DNA of 64,000 nt from an uncultured Lachnospiraceae bacterium (GCA_934364805.1 CAKRMH010000009.1:1-64000), one strand, 5' to 3'. Numbered from the stretch's first letter, positions 15,708 through 24,170 are shown. Made by a program: numbers and translations. The notes: generated from the letters alone by a model not told the origin.

Positions 15708-17407
15708 TACCTTACTGTCCTTTCATAGCTGATAAAATGCTCAACGAACTGGGAAGGTGATGGGATCTGGCATTTTACTGCCATTTCGTAGAGCGACGTT
15801 TTCTTAAGATAAGCACGATCCGCGATCTCATCATTCGTCAGGATCTTTGCAGGCGTATCATCTGCGATCAGCTCTCCGTCTGCGATCACGAATGCACGGT
15901 CTGTATATTCGAGCATAAGATGCATATCATGTGTGATCATGATGATCGTCGTTCCCCGTTCCTCGTTGATACTCTTTAAAAATTCCATGATCTCCGTGTA
16001 ATGACGGTAATCCTGTCCGGCGGTTGGCTCATCCAGAATCAGGATCTCCGGGTCCATTACAAGGATGGAAGCGATCGTAACACGTTTTTTCTGTCCAAAG
16101 CTGAGCGCCGAAATCGGCCAGTTCCGGAAAGGATAAAGCCCGCAGATTTTCAATGTCTCATAGACACGCTCTTTGATCTCATCCTCTGGGACTCCACGGA
16201 CCTGCAGACCAAGAGCAACTTCATCAAAGATCATAGACTTCGAGATCATCTGATTCGGATTCTGCATAACAATTCCGATATGTTCGCCGCGCTCTTTGAT
16301 CGTGAGCGGAGAAATATCCTCACCATTTAAATATATGAAACCACTATCCGGAGTTAAAAATCCACAGATCAGGCTGGAAAGCGTTGTTTTTCCTGCACCG
16401 TTTTTACCGACGACCGCCATCATCTCTCCTTTTTTCACGGAAAGATTGATGTTTTTTAAGATCGGCTGGTCTTTGCGGTAAGAGAAATTCAGATCACTGA
16501 TCTGAAGCACTGCCCCGCCTGAACATTCTTTTTTCGTATTCCGGGTCTCTGCAAACCAGTTCTGGACCTGCTCCATGTATGGTGCAAATTCCATTGTATC
16601 CACATGCTGTGGATGATTCTCCGGACGAATTTTACATCCTGCATGTTTTAAAGCGGTCACATACAGTGGCTCCCGGATGCCTTCCTGCATCAGAATATCT
16701 CCTGCAAGCAGTTCATCCGGTGTTGTATCTGCAACAATTCTTCCTTCGCCAACGACAACAATACGGTCCACATCACGGTAAAGTACATCCTCGAGACGGT
16801 GTTCAATGATCACAATCGTCTTATTCTGTTCTTTCTGGATGCGGTCGATCAGCTCGATCGCACGTTTTCCTGTTGCCGGGTCCAGATTGGCAAGCGGCTC
16901 GTCAAATAAGAGCACTTCCACATCATCGATCATGACACCGCCCATGGAAACGCGCTGTTTCTGTCCACCGGAAAGCTCTGTCGGCGCATGATCGAGCAGA
17001 TTTTTCACATCGACGACCTCTGCCACTCCATCCACCATGCGGTGCATGTCCTCCGTCGGCACACAGTCATTTTCCAGTGCAAACGCAATATCCTCCGCAA
17101 CGGTCAGGCCGATAAACTGTCCGTCCGTATCCTGCAGTACGGTCCCAACGATCTTGGATAACCCGAAAATGCCGAGTTTGTCCGGGTTCTGCCCATGAAT
17201 GGTAAGCGTGCCCTCTGTGTCTCCCGTATACGAAAAAGGGACCAATCCGTTAATGCAGTTGGCAAGGGTAGATTTGCCTGACCCGGATGGTCCAATGATC
17301 AAAACCTTTTCTCCGGGATAAATCTTCAGATTGATATCCCGGAGTGTTGGTTCTACCTGTGATCGATATTTAAAAGTGTAATTTTTAAATTCAATAATAG
17401 GTTCCAT
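15707..17407 (-). CDS. ECF transporter ATPase, two ABC domains fused
   Basis: 566 residues comprising two ABC domains. First: Walker A GPSGSGKST, signature LSGGQKQRVSMGG, Walker B VLLFDEP. Second: Walker A GKNGAGKTT, signature LSFGQKKRVTIAS, Walker B ILILDEP. The fusion replaces separate EcfA1/EcfA2 proteins, as in YkoD-type systems. It powers the adjacent EcfT and S component; use by other S components is possible but not shown. Confidence 0.94.
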   Translation of the reverse strand: MEPIIEFKNYTFKYRSQVEPTLRDINLKIYPGEKVLIIGPSGSGKSTLANCINGLVPFSYTGDTEGTLTIHGQNPDKLGIFGLSKIVGTVLQDTDGQFIGLTVAEDIAFALENDCVPTEDMHRMVDGVAEVVDVKNLLDHAPTELSGGQKQRVSMGGVMIDDVEVLLFDEPLANLDPATGKRAIELIDRIQKEQNKTIVIIEHRLEDVLYRDVDRIVVVGEGRIVADTTPDELLAGDILMQEGIREPLYVTALKHAGCKIRPENHPQHVDTMEFAPYMEQVQNWFAETRNTKKECSGGAVLQISDLNFSYRKDQPILKNINLSVKKGEMMAVVGKNGAGKTTLSSLICGFLTPDSGFIYLNGEDISPLTIKERGEHIGIVMQNPNQMISKSMIFDEVALGLQVRGVPEDEIKERVYETLKICGLYPFRNWPISALSFGQKKRVTIASILVMDPEILILDEPTAGQDYRHYTEIMEFLKSINEERGTTIIMITHDMHLMLEYTDRAFVIADGELIADDTPAKILTNDEIADRAYLKKTSLYEMAVKCQIPSPSQFVEHFISYERTVR

Positions 17408-17424
17408 AATATTTCCTTTGTTTC

Positions 17425-17976
17425 TTAATCTTCCTTCTCAAGACTGGATGATTTTGCACCGATCTTTGTATAGCCAACAGCAAGAAGTGTTCCAAGAATC
17501 GCAATGATGATCACATTGCCAAGCCATGCAAAAATACCCTGTACGAATACTTTTTTGGCTGGTTCTGCATTCATTACAATGTCAAGTACCGGTGCAAGCA
17601 CGATCCATGCGACTGCGTTTGCAATTACCTGTACTCCATTGAATAATGCGATCTTACCGCCTTCAAATCCGCCTTCTTTGATCGTAAATTTCTTAGCAAA
17701 CAGACCTACAATGATACCGAATACAGCGTCCGGGATTACCCAGCTCCACCATACCGATCCATAGAAAAATGCATCACCAAGTGCATGTCCTGCAAAACCA
17801 ACGATTCCACCTACCAACGGTCCGTAAACCGCAGAAAGGAATGTAAGAAGCGCTGCTCTTACCTGCAGGGATGTATTTGGAATAAATCCAAGTGGAATCT
17901 GAACTTCTGTCAAAACGATAAACAGAGCAGTTCCGATACCAGCTGCTACGACTTCTTTGATACCAAACTTTTTCAT
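17425..17976 (-). CDS. ECF transporter S component, UPF0397 family
   Basis: 183 residues from MKKFGIKEVVAAGIGTALF behind AGGAGGAAG. Motifs of UPF0397: LTEVQIPLGFIPNTSLQ, YGPLVGGIVGFAGHALGD and WWSWVIPDAVFGI. It is first in an operon with the double ATPase and EcfT, so this is a dedicated transporter; the substrate is not settled by sequence. Only 54 bases separate it from the SRP RNA gene upstream, and I see no clear promoter in that gap. Confidence 0.92.
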   Translation of the reverse strand: MKKFGIKEVVAAGIGTALFIVLTEVQIPLGFIPNTSLQVRAALLTFLSAVYGPLVGGIVGFAGHALGDAFFYGSVWWSWVIPDAVFGIIVGLFAKKFTIKEGGFEGGKIALFNGVQVIANAVAWIVLAPVLDIVMNAEPAKKVFVQGIFAWLGNVIIIAILGTLLAVGYTKIGAKSSSLEKED

Positions 17977-18030
17977 AATAACTTCCTCCTGTCTTCTGAA
18001 TTCATTCAGATGATACCTAAAATGCAAAAA

Positions 18031-18292
18031 CCGAGCGTCCTGCTTCGAATCCCGACAATAGACGTTACCTCCACAGTTAACTCAGCCCAGGCACCCTCGC
18101 GGCACACAGAAGGTTCCGCTTAGGGCTGCTATGTTCCCATCCTGACCCGGTTCACAGAGTTCTGTTGCGCGAGACCCAGGCATCAACGCCACTTATGAAG
18201 GGCGGCTCTACCGCCGAAAATCCTCTACAAGACATCACCCCAACTATAGCGGATTGTTGGTTCAAGGTACCGCTACCACCCCGGCTGCTCGG
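18031..18292 (-). ncRNA. ffs: Signal recognition particle RNA, large bacterial type
   Basis: About 262 nt. The SRP54-binding domain is unmistakable: GGTCAGGATGGGAACATAGC and AGCAGCCCTAAGCGGAACC in tandem. The 5' CCGAGCAGCC and 3' GGACGCTCGG ends pair, and the 5' part has the Alu-domain character of Bacillus/Clostridia scRNA. A T-run follows the 3' end. It lies downstream of tadA on the same strand, a common neighbourhood in Bacillota. Confidence 0.95.
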
Positions 18293-18299
18293 AGATTTA

Positions 18300-18329
18300 A
18301 GTATAAGCTATAACCCACCGGATTGTCAA
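18300..18329 (-). promoter_or_regulatory. SRP RNA promoter
   Basis: TTGACA (18329-18324), 18-bp spacer, TATACT (18305-18300), about 7 bases before the RNA 5' end. Confidence 0.85.
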
Positions 18330-18360
18330 GATTTCATGCGGTATTTGTGCATTTTTAATA

Positions 18361-18846
18361 TCACTCCTGTTGCTGCATCTTTTCACGTTTTTTCTTCTCT
18401 CTAAGCTCCTTAAAAAAAGCCGAAAGCATGGCAGAGCACTCCTCATCCAGCACCCCCTTCTCGATTTCAACCTGATGATTAAACTGTGCCATCTGAAGAA
18501 GGTTCAGAATCGAGCCTGCGCAGCCCGCCTTCGGATTCATCGAAGCGATCACCACACGTTTCAGACGGCATTGGACGATTGCACCCGCACACATCTGACA
18601 TGGTTCAAGCGTTACATACATCGTACAGTCCTCCAGGCGCCAGTCCCCTGTCTTTTTGCTGGCTTTACGGATCGCAGAAAGTTCTGCATGCGCCAATGTA
18701 TTTTTATCCGTATTTCTTCTATTATAACCGCGGGCGATAATTTTTCCGTTCTGCACAATCACACATCCAATTGGCACTTCATCCAGGGCGTACGCTTTTT
18801 TCGCCTGCCGGATTGCTTCCTTCATATATTTTTCATCCTGTGTCAT
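18361..18846 (-). CDS. tadA: tRNA adenosine(34) deaminase TadA
   Basis: 161 residues from MTQDEKYMKEAIRQAKKA at 18846, behind GGAAGGGAAAG. Zinc-binding HAELSAIRKA and PCQMCAGAI are the deaminase motifs; it forms inosine at the tRNA-Arg wobble position. A 32-codon upstream extension exists but runs through hairpins of the adjacent intergenic RNA candidate and is rejected. The basic tail (ELREKKKREKMQQ) is usual. Confidence 0.95.
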   Translation of the reverse strand: MTQDEKYMKEAIRQAKKAYALDEVPIGCVIVQNGKIIARGYNRRNTDKNTLAHAELSAIRKASKKTGDWRLEDCTMYVTLEPCQMCAGAIVQCRLKRVVIASMNPKAGCAGSILNLLQMAQFNHQVEIEKGVLDEECSAMLSAFFKELREKKKREKMQQQE

Positions 18847-19072
18847 AGACTTTCCCTTCCAAAATGATATAATGTAAACAATGACATGAGGGTCAAAAAG
18901 TATTTTGTCCCTCAGTTGATACACGAATTGCTCCGTTGCCATGCAACTCCCGCAATTCTACACACATTCGGAATCCGTTGATTTTCCAAGGAAAATCACT
19001 ACTTCCTCATGTGTGTTCGGGTCAATAAGACATAGCTCTTATCCTGCAAGCAGGAACGAGCTATGACTTTTT
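18846..19072 (+). ncRNA. Candidate structured small RNA (four hairpins and terminator)
   Basis: Between divergent tadA and an acetyltransferase gene. Promoter-like TAGACT-16-TATAAT (18846-18873). Hairpins: TGAGGGTCAAAA/TTTTGTCCCTCA (18887-18914); GAATTGC/GCAATTC with nested GTTGC/GCAAC (18925-18958); CACACAT/ATGTGTG with nested GATTTTCC/GGAAAATC (18961-19015); CATAGCTC/GAGCTATG with nested TCCTGC/GCAGGA (19031-19065) followed by T5. The T-run sets the plus strand. It could be a free RNA or the leader of the next gene. No known family recognised. Confidence 0.55.
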
Positions 19073-19110
19073 CCCCTTGTATCAACATATTGTATTATAA
19101 AGAAGGAAAG

Positions 19111-19665
19111 ATGGCAAACATGCTCTTTGAATATCAGACCAGACGGCTCCGGCTTCGGATCTTAAAACCAGATGCGGCCTCTCAGGTATTAAATTTCTAC
19201 CTTCGGGACCGCGAACTTTTTGAAAAATATGAGCCCGACCGCATTCCACAGTTCTATACCGTAGATCACCAGCGGACGATTTTAAAATGTGAATATAACC
19301 TTGCATTCCGGCTTCAAAATATCCGGTTTTACGTATATCTGAAGGAAAATCCGAATCTGATCATCGGAACGGTCTGCTTTCATAATATTTCGGGTTCCTA
19401 TTATTCCAGCTGCGAGGTTGGATACAAATTCTCCAGTGCATTCTGGCATCATGGATATGCTTCCGAGGCCTTAGAAAAAGGCATTGAAGTCATGTTCGAT
19501 GAACTGAATCTGCATCGCATCCAGGCATTCGTGCTTCCAGACAATGAGCCTTCCATCCGTCTTTTGGAATCCCATGGTTTCAAGCGGGAAGGCATCGCAC
19601 GTTCCAATCTGTTTCTTCAGGGTGAGTGGCGCGATCATGCGCAGTACAGCCTGATCCGCGAATAG
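19111..19665 (+). CDS. GNAT N-acetyltransferase, RimJ/RimL-like
   Basis: 184 residues from MANMLFEYQTRRLRLR, behind GAAGGAAAG; an earlier in-frame ATG at 19063 overlaps the upstream hairpin terminator. Family signs: the TxRLxLR opening, YKFSSAFWHHGYASEALEKG around the acetyl-CoA loop, and LPDNEPSIRLLESHGFKREG at the end. These enzymes acetylate protein N-termini or small amines; the target is unknown. Convergent with the next gene, 3 bases apart. Confidence 0.88.
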   Translation: MANMLFEYQTRRLRLRILKPDAASQVLNFYLRDRELFEKYEPDRIPQFYTVDHQRTILKCEYNLAFRLQNIRFYVYLKENPNLIIGTVCFHNISGSYYSSCEVGYKFSSAFWHHGYASEALEKGIEVMFDELNLHRIQAFVLPDNEPSIRLLESHGFKREGIARSNLFLQGEWRDHAQYSLIRE

Positions 19666-19668
19666 CAT

Positions 19669-20646
19669 TCACTCTATTTCAACGGTATGTATCCAATAGC
19701 CGAATGGTTCTGCGCCATTCTGGCTGTTGAAAAATTCCGGAAATCCAAAAATTGTTGCCATCACGCGTTCCTGCTGCTGGTAAAATCCCGGAACTCCAAG
19801 ATACCATCTCTCTTTGTCCCCATCCATCTCTCTTCCCAGAATCAGATAATGATAATTGAAGAATCCATGTACAAGAAAACTGTTATTTCCCAGATACCAG
19901 TTTCGTTTTGGAAGTGACCGGATTGCCTTTATGTCCATTTTGATCCAGTCACCATTCCGTTCCTTGCGAAATTCAAGTTTTTCATTCTGCGCTTGCAGCT
20001 GTTTCCATGTCTTCGCCCAGTCCGTTTCCTGTGCAACTGCCTGTGCCGTGGGATGTGCAGTCTGCTGCGTCGCTGATGTTGTTGGCTGCTGCGTCTCCGA
20101 TGTTGTTGGCTGCTGCGTCTCCGATGACGCTGACTGCTCCAACTGTTGAGCCACTGGCTCTGAATGCGTCTCCTGCCTGATCTGCGCTGCTGACGCATCT
20201 GCTTTGGGCTGCAATTTTTCCTGTTTTTGCAACTCCTCCTCTGGTTCCAGCTGTGGCGGCTCCCAGATATGAATATCCTGAAGTGCGAACTGCAGATTCG
20301 GATCTTCTTTCCATTTCGAGGCTGCCATCTGATGATCTCCATACGTCACACATACGCCTGCGATCTGACCAAACTGGTATGGGCTATCCCCGATCGGATT
20401 GCATTTTATAATTGTTCCATAATCTCCCTGTCCTCTTAAAATCTCCATCTCACCTACCTTCACTCCATTTAATCCGGAATCCTCTATAATAAAATAGATG
20501 ATTCCCTGCTCTGTAACCTGTCCAAGCCCACGCACGTGAATCTCCAGTCTGCACTGGTTTCCACGCATATCAACTTTCACAAATCCCGCATTTTTCCCTT
20601 TTACTGCTCCTGTATAGTCATATAGATAGGTAATAAACCGTTTCAA
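19669..20646 (-). CDS. Conserved hypothetical protein with Gln/Thr-rich linker
   Basis: 325 residues, no signal peptide or membrane segment. An N-terminal domain (1-130, MKRFITYLYDYTGAVKGKNA) and a C-terminal domain (about 205-325, with RNWYLGNNSFLVHGFFNYHY) are joined by a low-complexity linker with three copies of a heptad like ETQQPTTS. The layout resembles a Lachnospiraceae-specific family (I believe DUF6128, unverified). The terminal parts look like domains binding a common partner; function unknown. The linker repeats could vary by slippage. Confidence 0.7.
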   Translation of the reverse strand: MKRFITYLYDYTGAVKGKNAGFVKVDMRGNQCRLEIHVRGLGQVTEQGIIYFIIEDSGLNGVKVGEMEILRGQGDYGTIIKCNPIGDSPYQFGQIAGVCVTYGDHQMAASKWKEDPNLQFALQDIHIWEPPQLEPEEELQKQEKLQPKADASAAQIRQETHSEPVAQQLEQSASSETQQPTTSETQQPTTSATQQTAHPTAQAVAQETDWAKTWKQLQAQNEKLEFRKERNGDWIKMDIKAIRSLPKRNWYLGNNSFLVHGFFNYHYLILGREMDGDKERWYLGVPGFYQQQERVMATIFGFPEFFNSQNGAEPFGYWIHTVEIE

Positions 20647-20730
20647 TTTTGTCCCCGCTTGTTTTCCACTGTATTGTTACTATATATATGCAGCACTTGA
20701 AAAAAAATATCAGTTTTTTATTATTTTCTA

Positions 20731-20759
20731 TTGACAATTTAACTTATAGGGATTATATT
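20731..20759 (+). promoter_or_regulatory. Promoter of the Fur-rubrerythrin operon
   Basis: TTGACA (20731-20736), 17-bp spacer, TATATT (20754-20759). The AT-rich AACAGTTATTGTTATTG just downstream resembles a Fur/PerR-type operator and would allow autoregulation. Confidence 0.65.
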
Positions 20760-20802
20760 AATATCAGTAACAGTTATTGTTATTGTTTAGAAAGGAGGCA
20801 AA

Positions 20803-21189
20803 ATGATCAAGTATAGTAAGCAGAGGGAAGTCATTAAGACGAATCTGTCCAATCGATATGATCACCCAACTGCCGAGACTGTGTATCTGGATGTGAAAAA
20901 CGAATTTCCCAATATCAGTTTAGGCACGGTTTATCGCAACCTTTCACTGCTCACCGAGCTCGGTGAGATCCAGAAGATCTCAACCTGTATGGGGCCGGAT
21001 CGGTTTGACGGTAATCCAGCTCCGCATTATCACTTTTTATGCAGGAAATGCGGATGTGTCATGGATATTGACCTTGAGAATCAGGATTACCTGGATAACG
21101 CAGCTTCCGAAGTTTTCCCCGGAAGCATCGAGGGACATTCCGTACAGTTTTATGGCGTCTGCCCGGAATGCATGAAGAACCCTCAATAA
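20803..21189 (+). CDS. Fur family repressor, PerR-like
   Basis: 128 residues, behind GAAAGGAGG. The winged helix has HPTAETVYLDV and SLGTVYRNLSLLTELGEI. The metal region is HYHFLCRKCGCVMDID, with a CxxC zinc site completed by CPECM at the end. Linkage to rubrerythrin, a peroxide reductase, points to a PerR-like sensor rather than an iron-uptake Fur, but this is inference. It lies 49 bases ahead of rubrerythrin, same strand. Confidence 0.9.
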   Translation: MIKYSKQREVIKTNLSNRYDHPTAETVYLDVKNEFPNISLGTVYRNLSLLTELGEIQKISTCMGPDRFDGNPAPHYHFLCRKCGCVMDIDLENQDYLDNAASEVFPGSIEGHSVQFYGVCPECMKNPQ

Positions 21190-21238
21190 CCAAGCTAACC
21201 AATTTATTATTTTTTATTCATTTAAGGAGGATTTTATT

Positions 21239-21781
21239 ATGGCTAAATTTGTATGTACTGTATGTGGTTATGTTTACGAAGGAGATGCAGCTCCAGAATT
21301 CTGTCCTGTATGTAAAGCACCAGCTGACAAATTCAAACTTCAGGAAGGTGACAGAACATGGGCAGCTGAGCATGTAGTTGGCGTTGCAAAAGGCGTAAGC
21401 GAAGATATTCTCGAAGATCTGAGAGCAAACTTCCAGGGTGAATGCTCAGAAGTAGGTATGTATCTTGCAATGGCAAGAGTTGCCCACCGCGAAGGTTATC
21501 CAGAAATCGGAATGTACTATGAGAAGGCAGCTTATGAAGAAGCTGAGCATGCTGCAAAATTTGCAGAATTACTCGGTGAAGTTGTTACCGATTCTACAAA
21601 GAAAAACCTGGAAATGCGTGTAGATGCAGAGCACGGCGCAACAGAAGGCAAAACGGATCTTGCAAAACGTGCCAAAGCTGCAAACCTTGACGCAATCCAT
21701 GATACCGTTCATGAGATGGCTCGTGACGAGGCCCGCCACGGAAAGGCTTTTGAAGGATTATTAAAGAGATACTTCGGTTAA
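21239..21781 (+). CDS. Reverse rubrerythrin (N-terminal rubredoxin domain)
   Basis: 180 residues. The rubredoxin-like domain comes first (CTVCGYVYEGD... FCPVCKAP), followed by a ferritin-like di-iron domain with EAEHAAKF and DEARHGKAFE; classical rubrerythrins have the opposite order. These enzymes reduce hydrogen peroxide (and oxygen) to water using NADH-linked donors in anaerobes. AAGGAGG lies 7 bases upstream. Co-directional with the Fur/PerR-like repressor, its probable regulator. A strong terminator follows. Confidence 0.94.
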   Translation: MAKFVCTVCGYVYEGDAAPEFCPVCKAPADKFKLQEGDRTWAAEHVVGVAKGVSEDILEDLRANFQGECSEVGMYLAMARVAHREGYPEIGMYYEKAAYEEAEHAAKFAELLGEVVTDSTKKNLEMRVDAEHGATEGKTDLAKRAKAANLDAIHDTVHEMARDEARHGKAFEGLLKRYFG

Positions 21782-21810
21782 TCCATTTAGATCGCATATT
21801 TAAATAGTCT

Positions 21811-21852
21811 AAAGGGCGTGTGAAAAAAATTTAATTTTTCACACGCCCTTTA
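21811..21852 (+). terminator. Terminator after rubrerythrin
   Basis: AAAGGGCGTGTGAAAAA pairs with TTTTTCACACGCCCTTT. It is the counterpart of the hairpin after tRNA-Gly, with paired base changes (GGGCG/CGCCC here, GGACG/CGTCC there). Confidence 0.85.
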
Positions 21853-21877
21853 TCTGTTATCCGTATTCTGCTTCTGT

Positions 21878-22112
21878 TTCTCCGTAATCCGCATATAAAA
21901 TACCGATTTTCCCTACAGTCACCGCCAAATACCACCGTGCACAAACCCAATTCTCCGTAAACATGAAAAAATCCATGATCACACCGACAATTTTTACATA
22001 TTTGACGGTGTAATCATGCCAAATGACCTGTCTACGGAGAATTGGCGTTATTTATGAGGTATTTTTCTATTATTTTAGGTGCAGGGGAGCTTTTTCTTCG
22101 GATTACGGAGAA
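21878..22112. repeat. Dispersed palindromic element, copy 2 (235 bp)
   Basis: Same length as copy 1, with few substitutions. Terminal repeats TTCTCCGTAATCCG (21878-21891) and CGGATTACGGAGAA (22099-22112) differ from copy 1 at one position in each arm, so pairing is kept. It fills the gap between convergent rubrerythrin and flagellin. The flanking perfect palindrome ATCCCCCGGA/TCCGGGGGAT (22112-22137) lies between it and the flagellin stop; it lacks a T-run. Confidence 0.9.
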
Positions 22113-22159
22113 TCCCCCGGAATTGCTCCGGGGGATCCACTTCATCATTTCTAGTATGA

Positions 22160-23788
22160 TTACTGTAACAGAGAAAGAACTCCCTGTGTAGACTGGTTTG
22201 CCTGTGCAAGCATAGACTGACCTGCCTGTGCAAGAATGTTGTTCTTGCTGTAGTTTACCATTTCTTCTGCCATATCAGTATCACGGATACGGGATTCAGC
22301 AGAAGTTGTATTCTCAACAACGTTGTCTAAGTTGCTGATCGTGTGCTCCAGACGGTTCTGAACAGCACCAAGTGCGGAACGCTGAGAGGAAACCTTGGAT
22401 ACTGCATCTGCAATTGCATCAATTGCGTAGGTTGCAGCCACCCCACTGTCATCTTTTACATTGATACCTTTAATTCCAAGACCAGCTGCACTCATAGATT
22501 CAATGTCCACATTGATCTTATTGGTTGCATCAGCATCTGCTCCTACGTGAAGGCTGAATGAAAGTCCTTTCTTAACTTCAACCTGTCCCTGTGTAATCTC
22601 AAAAGTACCATCGCCATTATTCTTTACAGTTGCCTTTGTTTTATCATCAGCACCAATGCTGCTGGCTGTTTCAAGCTCTTTTGCCATCTTAGCATAAGCA
22701 TCATTTAAAGAAATGTCATTATCAGATTTACTTTCTGCTGGTAGCGCATAATTATAAGCTGTATCAACCTGTACAATCTTGCCACCAGTAACTAATGCTG
22801 CGACATCATCTGCAGTATATGCAGTTCCATCTTTCTTTGTAGATGTTCCAATTGTATATGACTTTGTATTGGTTCCATCTGCATCTGAAATTTTAACTAC
22901 TTTTCCAGTTGCTAATGCTTTAATGTCAGTCTGAATAGTAGATATCGTATTCGAGGTCGCTGCATTTGTACCATCTCCGACAATTTTCTTACCATTGACA
23001 GTATTTCCTGCTTTTACAATAGTTGCTGCAGTTGTCACACCATTTACTGAATCTCCATTCTTGCACCATCCGGCTGCAGCAACTGTTGCCCCATTTGCAT
23101 CTTTATCATTTGCTGCATAATATGTATAGCTGTTTCCATCTGCATCAATAAGTTTATCTCCTGATGCAGCTGTATAGCTTTTTGCATCCTGATAATCTGA
23201 GGCTTTCGCACTATCTACAATATTATACTCTTTTCCAGCGATTGTTACTTTGTCACCAACACCAAGCTTATCTGCTGTAAATATTGTTTTTCCGTTTACA
23301 GATTCTCCAAGCTTACCTGCAAGTCCAGCATCATGGGCAGCTAAAGTATTTGTAGTTGTTGCACCACTTTTATCACCCTTTAACAGATAAATCTCATTGA
23401 ATTTTGTTGTCTCAGATACGCGATCAATTTCTGTTGTTAACTGTGAAATTTCATCCTGAATAGCGCTTCTGTCATCCTCCGAATTTGTTCCGTTAGAAGC
23501 CTGAACAGCAAGTTCGTTCATACGCTGTAACATAGAATGTACTTCGGTTAACGCACCTTCAGCTGTCTGAACTGCAGATACACCATCTTCAGCATTGGTA
23601 GAGCCCTGATCAAGACCACGGATCTGTTTTCTCATTTTCTCGGAAATTGTCAAACCTGCTGCATCATCTGCTGCACGGTTGATTCTGTATCCAGAAGAAA
23701 GCTTCTCTGTTGATTTTGACTGTGCGCTTGTTGTTACATTAAGCATTCTGTTCGCATTCATTGCCTGCATGTTGTGTTGTACTACCAT
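22160..23788 (-). CDS. hag: Flagellin
   Basis: 542 residues from MVVQHNMQAMNANRML behind AAGGAGG; an earlier in-frame start at 23812 lacks a site. The N-terminal D0/D1 (STEKLSSGYRINRAADDAAGL) and C-terminal D1/D0 (AESRIRDTDMAEEMVNYSK... QANQSTQGVLSLLQ) are conserved. The centre (about 140-400) is a long, variable Ala/Thr/Asp/Lys-rich insert, surface exposed in the filament. Exported by the flagellar type III system. csrA lies just upstream, and the 5' leader has a likely CsrA site. Confidence 0.96.
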   Translation of the reverse strand: MVVQHNMQAMNANRMLNVTTSAQSKSTEKLSSGYRINRAADDAAGLTISEKMRKQIRGLDQGSTNAEDGVSAVQTAEGALTEVHSMLQRMNELAVQASNGTNSEDDRSAIQDEISQLTTEIDRVSETTKFNEIYLLKGDKSGATTTNTLAAHDAGLAGKLGESVNGKTIFTADKLGVGDKVTIAGKEYNIVDSAKASDYQDAKSYTAASGDKLIDADGNSYTYYAANDKDANGATVAAAGWCKNGDSVNGVTTAATIVKAGNTVNGKKIVGDGTNAATSNTISTIQTDIKALATGKVVKISDADGTNTKSYTIGTSTKKDGTAYTADDVAALVTGGKIVQVDTAYNYALPAESKSDNDISLNDAYAKMAKELETASSIGADDKTKATVKNNGDGTFEITQGQVEVKKGLSFSLHVGADADATNKINVDIESMSAAGLGIKGINVKDDSGVAATYAIDAIADAVSKVSSQRSALGAVQNRLEHTISNLDNVVENTTSAESRIRDTDMAEEMVNYSKNNILAQAGQSMLAQANQSTQGVLSLLQ

Positions 23789-23796
23789 AATATGAT

Positions 23797-23855
23797 CCTC
23801 CTTGTCCCGCATTGCGGGTTATTATGAATGATCTCCGGAAATCCTTTTCCGGAGA
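23797..23855 (-). promoter_or_regulatory. Flagellin mRNA leader with candidate CsrA sites
   Basis: Hairpin TCTCCGGAAA-AGGA-TTTCCGGAGA (23855-23832, minus strand) presents GGA in its loop. A second GGA is in the ribosome site AAGGAGG (23803-23797), after a small CCCGC/GCGGG hairpin. Two sites, one on the ribosome site, match the way CsrA represses hag in Bacillus subtilis. Confidence 0.7.
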
Positions 23856-23912
23856 GATGTCTATTTATAACAAACAGAGCTTCCCGGGTGTCTCCCTGTT
23901 TATTACCGAAAG

Positions 23913-24170
23913 TTAGTTTTTCCCTTTCTGACGTTCGTTCCACAAGATCCGCCGGATCTCATTCTGCGCCTGTCTGGAAATTTCAGGTTCCGGATAATAG
24001 GTATCTTTTCTACGCTCCGGATTCTGCTCCACCGTGCTTCTAGCAATTCTTATCTCTCTGGGTGCATCAATCAAAAGCCTTCCATGATTGCCGGATCCCC
24101 CTACATAGACAACACGAATGTCATCACCGATATTTACATATTGTCCTTCTTTTAATGAAATCTTTAACAT
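23913..24170 (-). CDS. csrA: Carbon storage regulator CsrA
   Basis: 85 residues from MLKISLKEGQYVNIGDDI, behind GGAGGG; the upstream in-frame codons are not needed. IGDDIRVVYVGGSGNHGRLLIDAPREIRIAR in shortened form (IDAPREIRIAR) is the RNA-binding beta-strand end with the key Arg. CsrA blocks translation at GGA-containing hairpins; its normal target in Bacillota is hag, the next gene downstream, and FliW (not in this window) antagonises it. Longer C-terminal tail than usual (PERRKDTYYPEPE...). Confidence 0.93.
   Translation of the reverse strand: MLKISLKEGQYVNIGDDIRVVYVGGSGNHGRLLIDAPREIRIARSTVEQNPERRKDTYYPEPEISRQAQNEIRRILWNERQKGKN

Noticed and set aside
18847..18942. A 32-codon N-terminal extension of TadA
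   Set aside because: The family start at 18846 has a ribosome site and standard length; the extension reads through hairpins of the candidate RNA.
22112..22137. Flagellin terminator at the CCCCCGGA palindrome
   Set aside because: The stem is strong, but neither strand has a T-run after it, so it was not called an intrinsic terminator.
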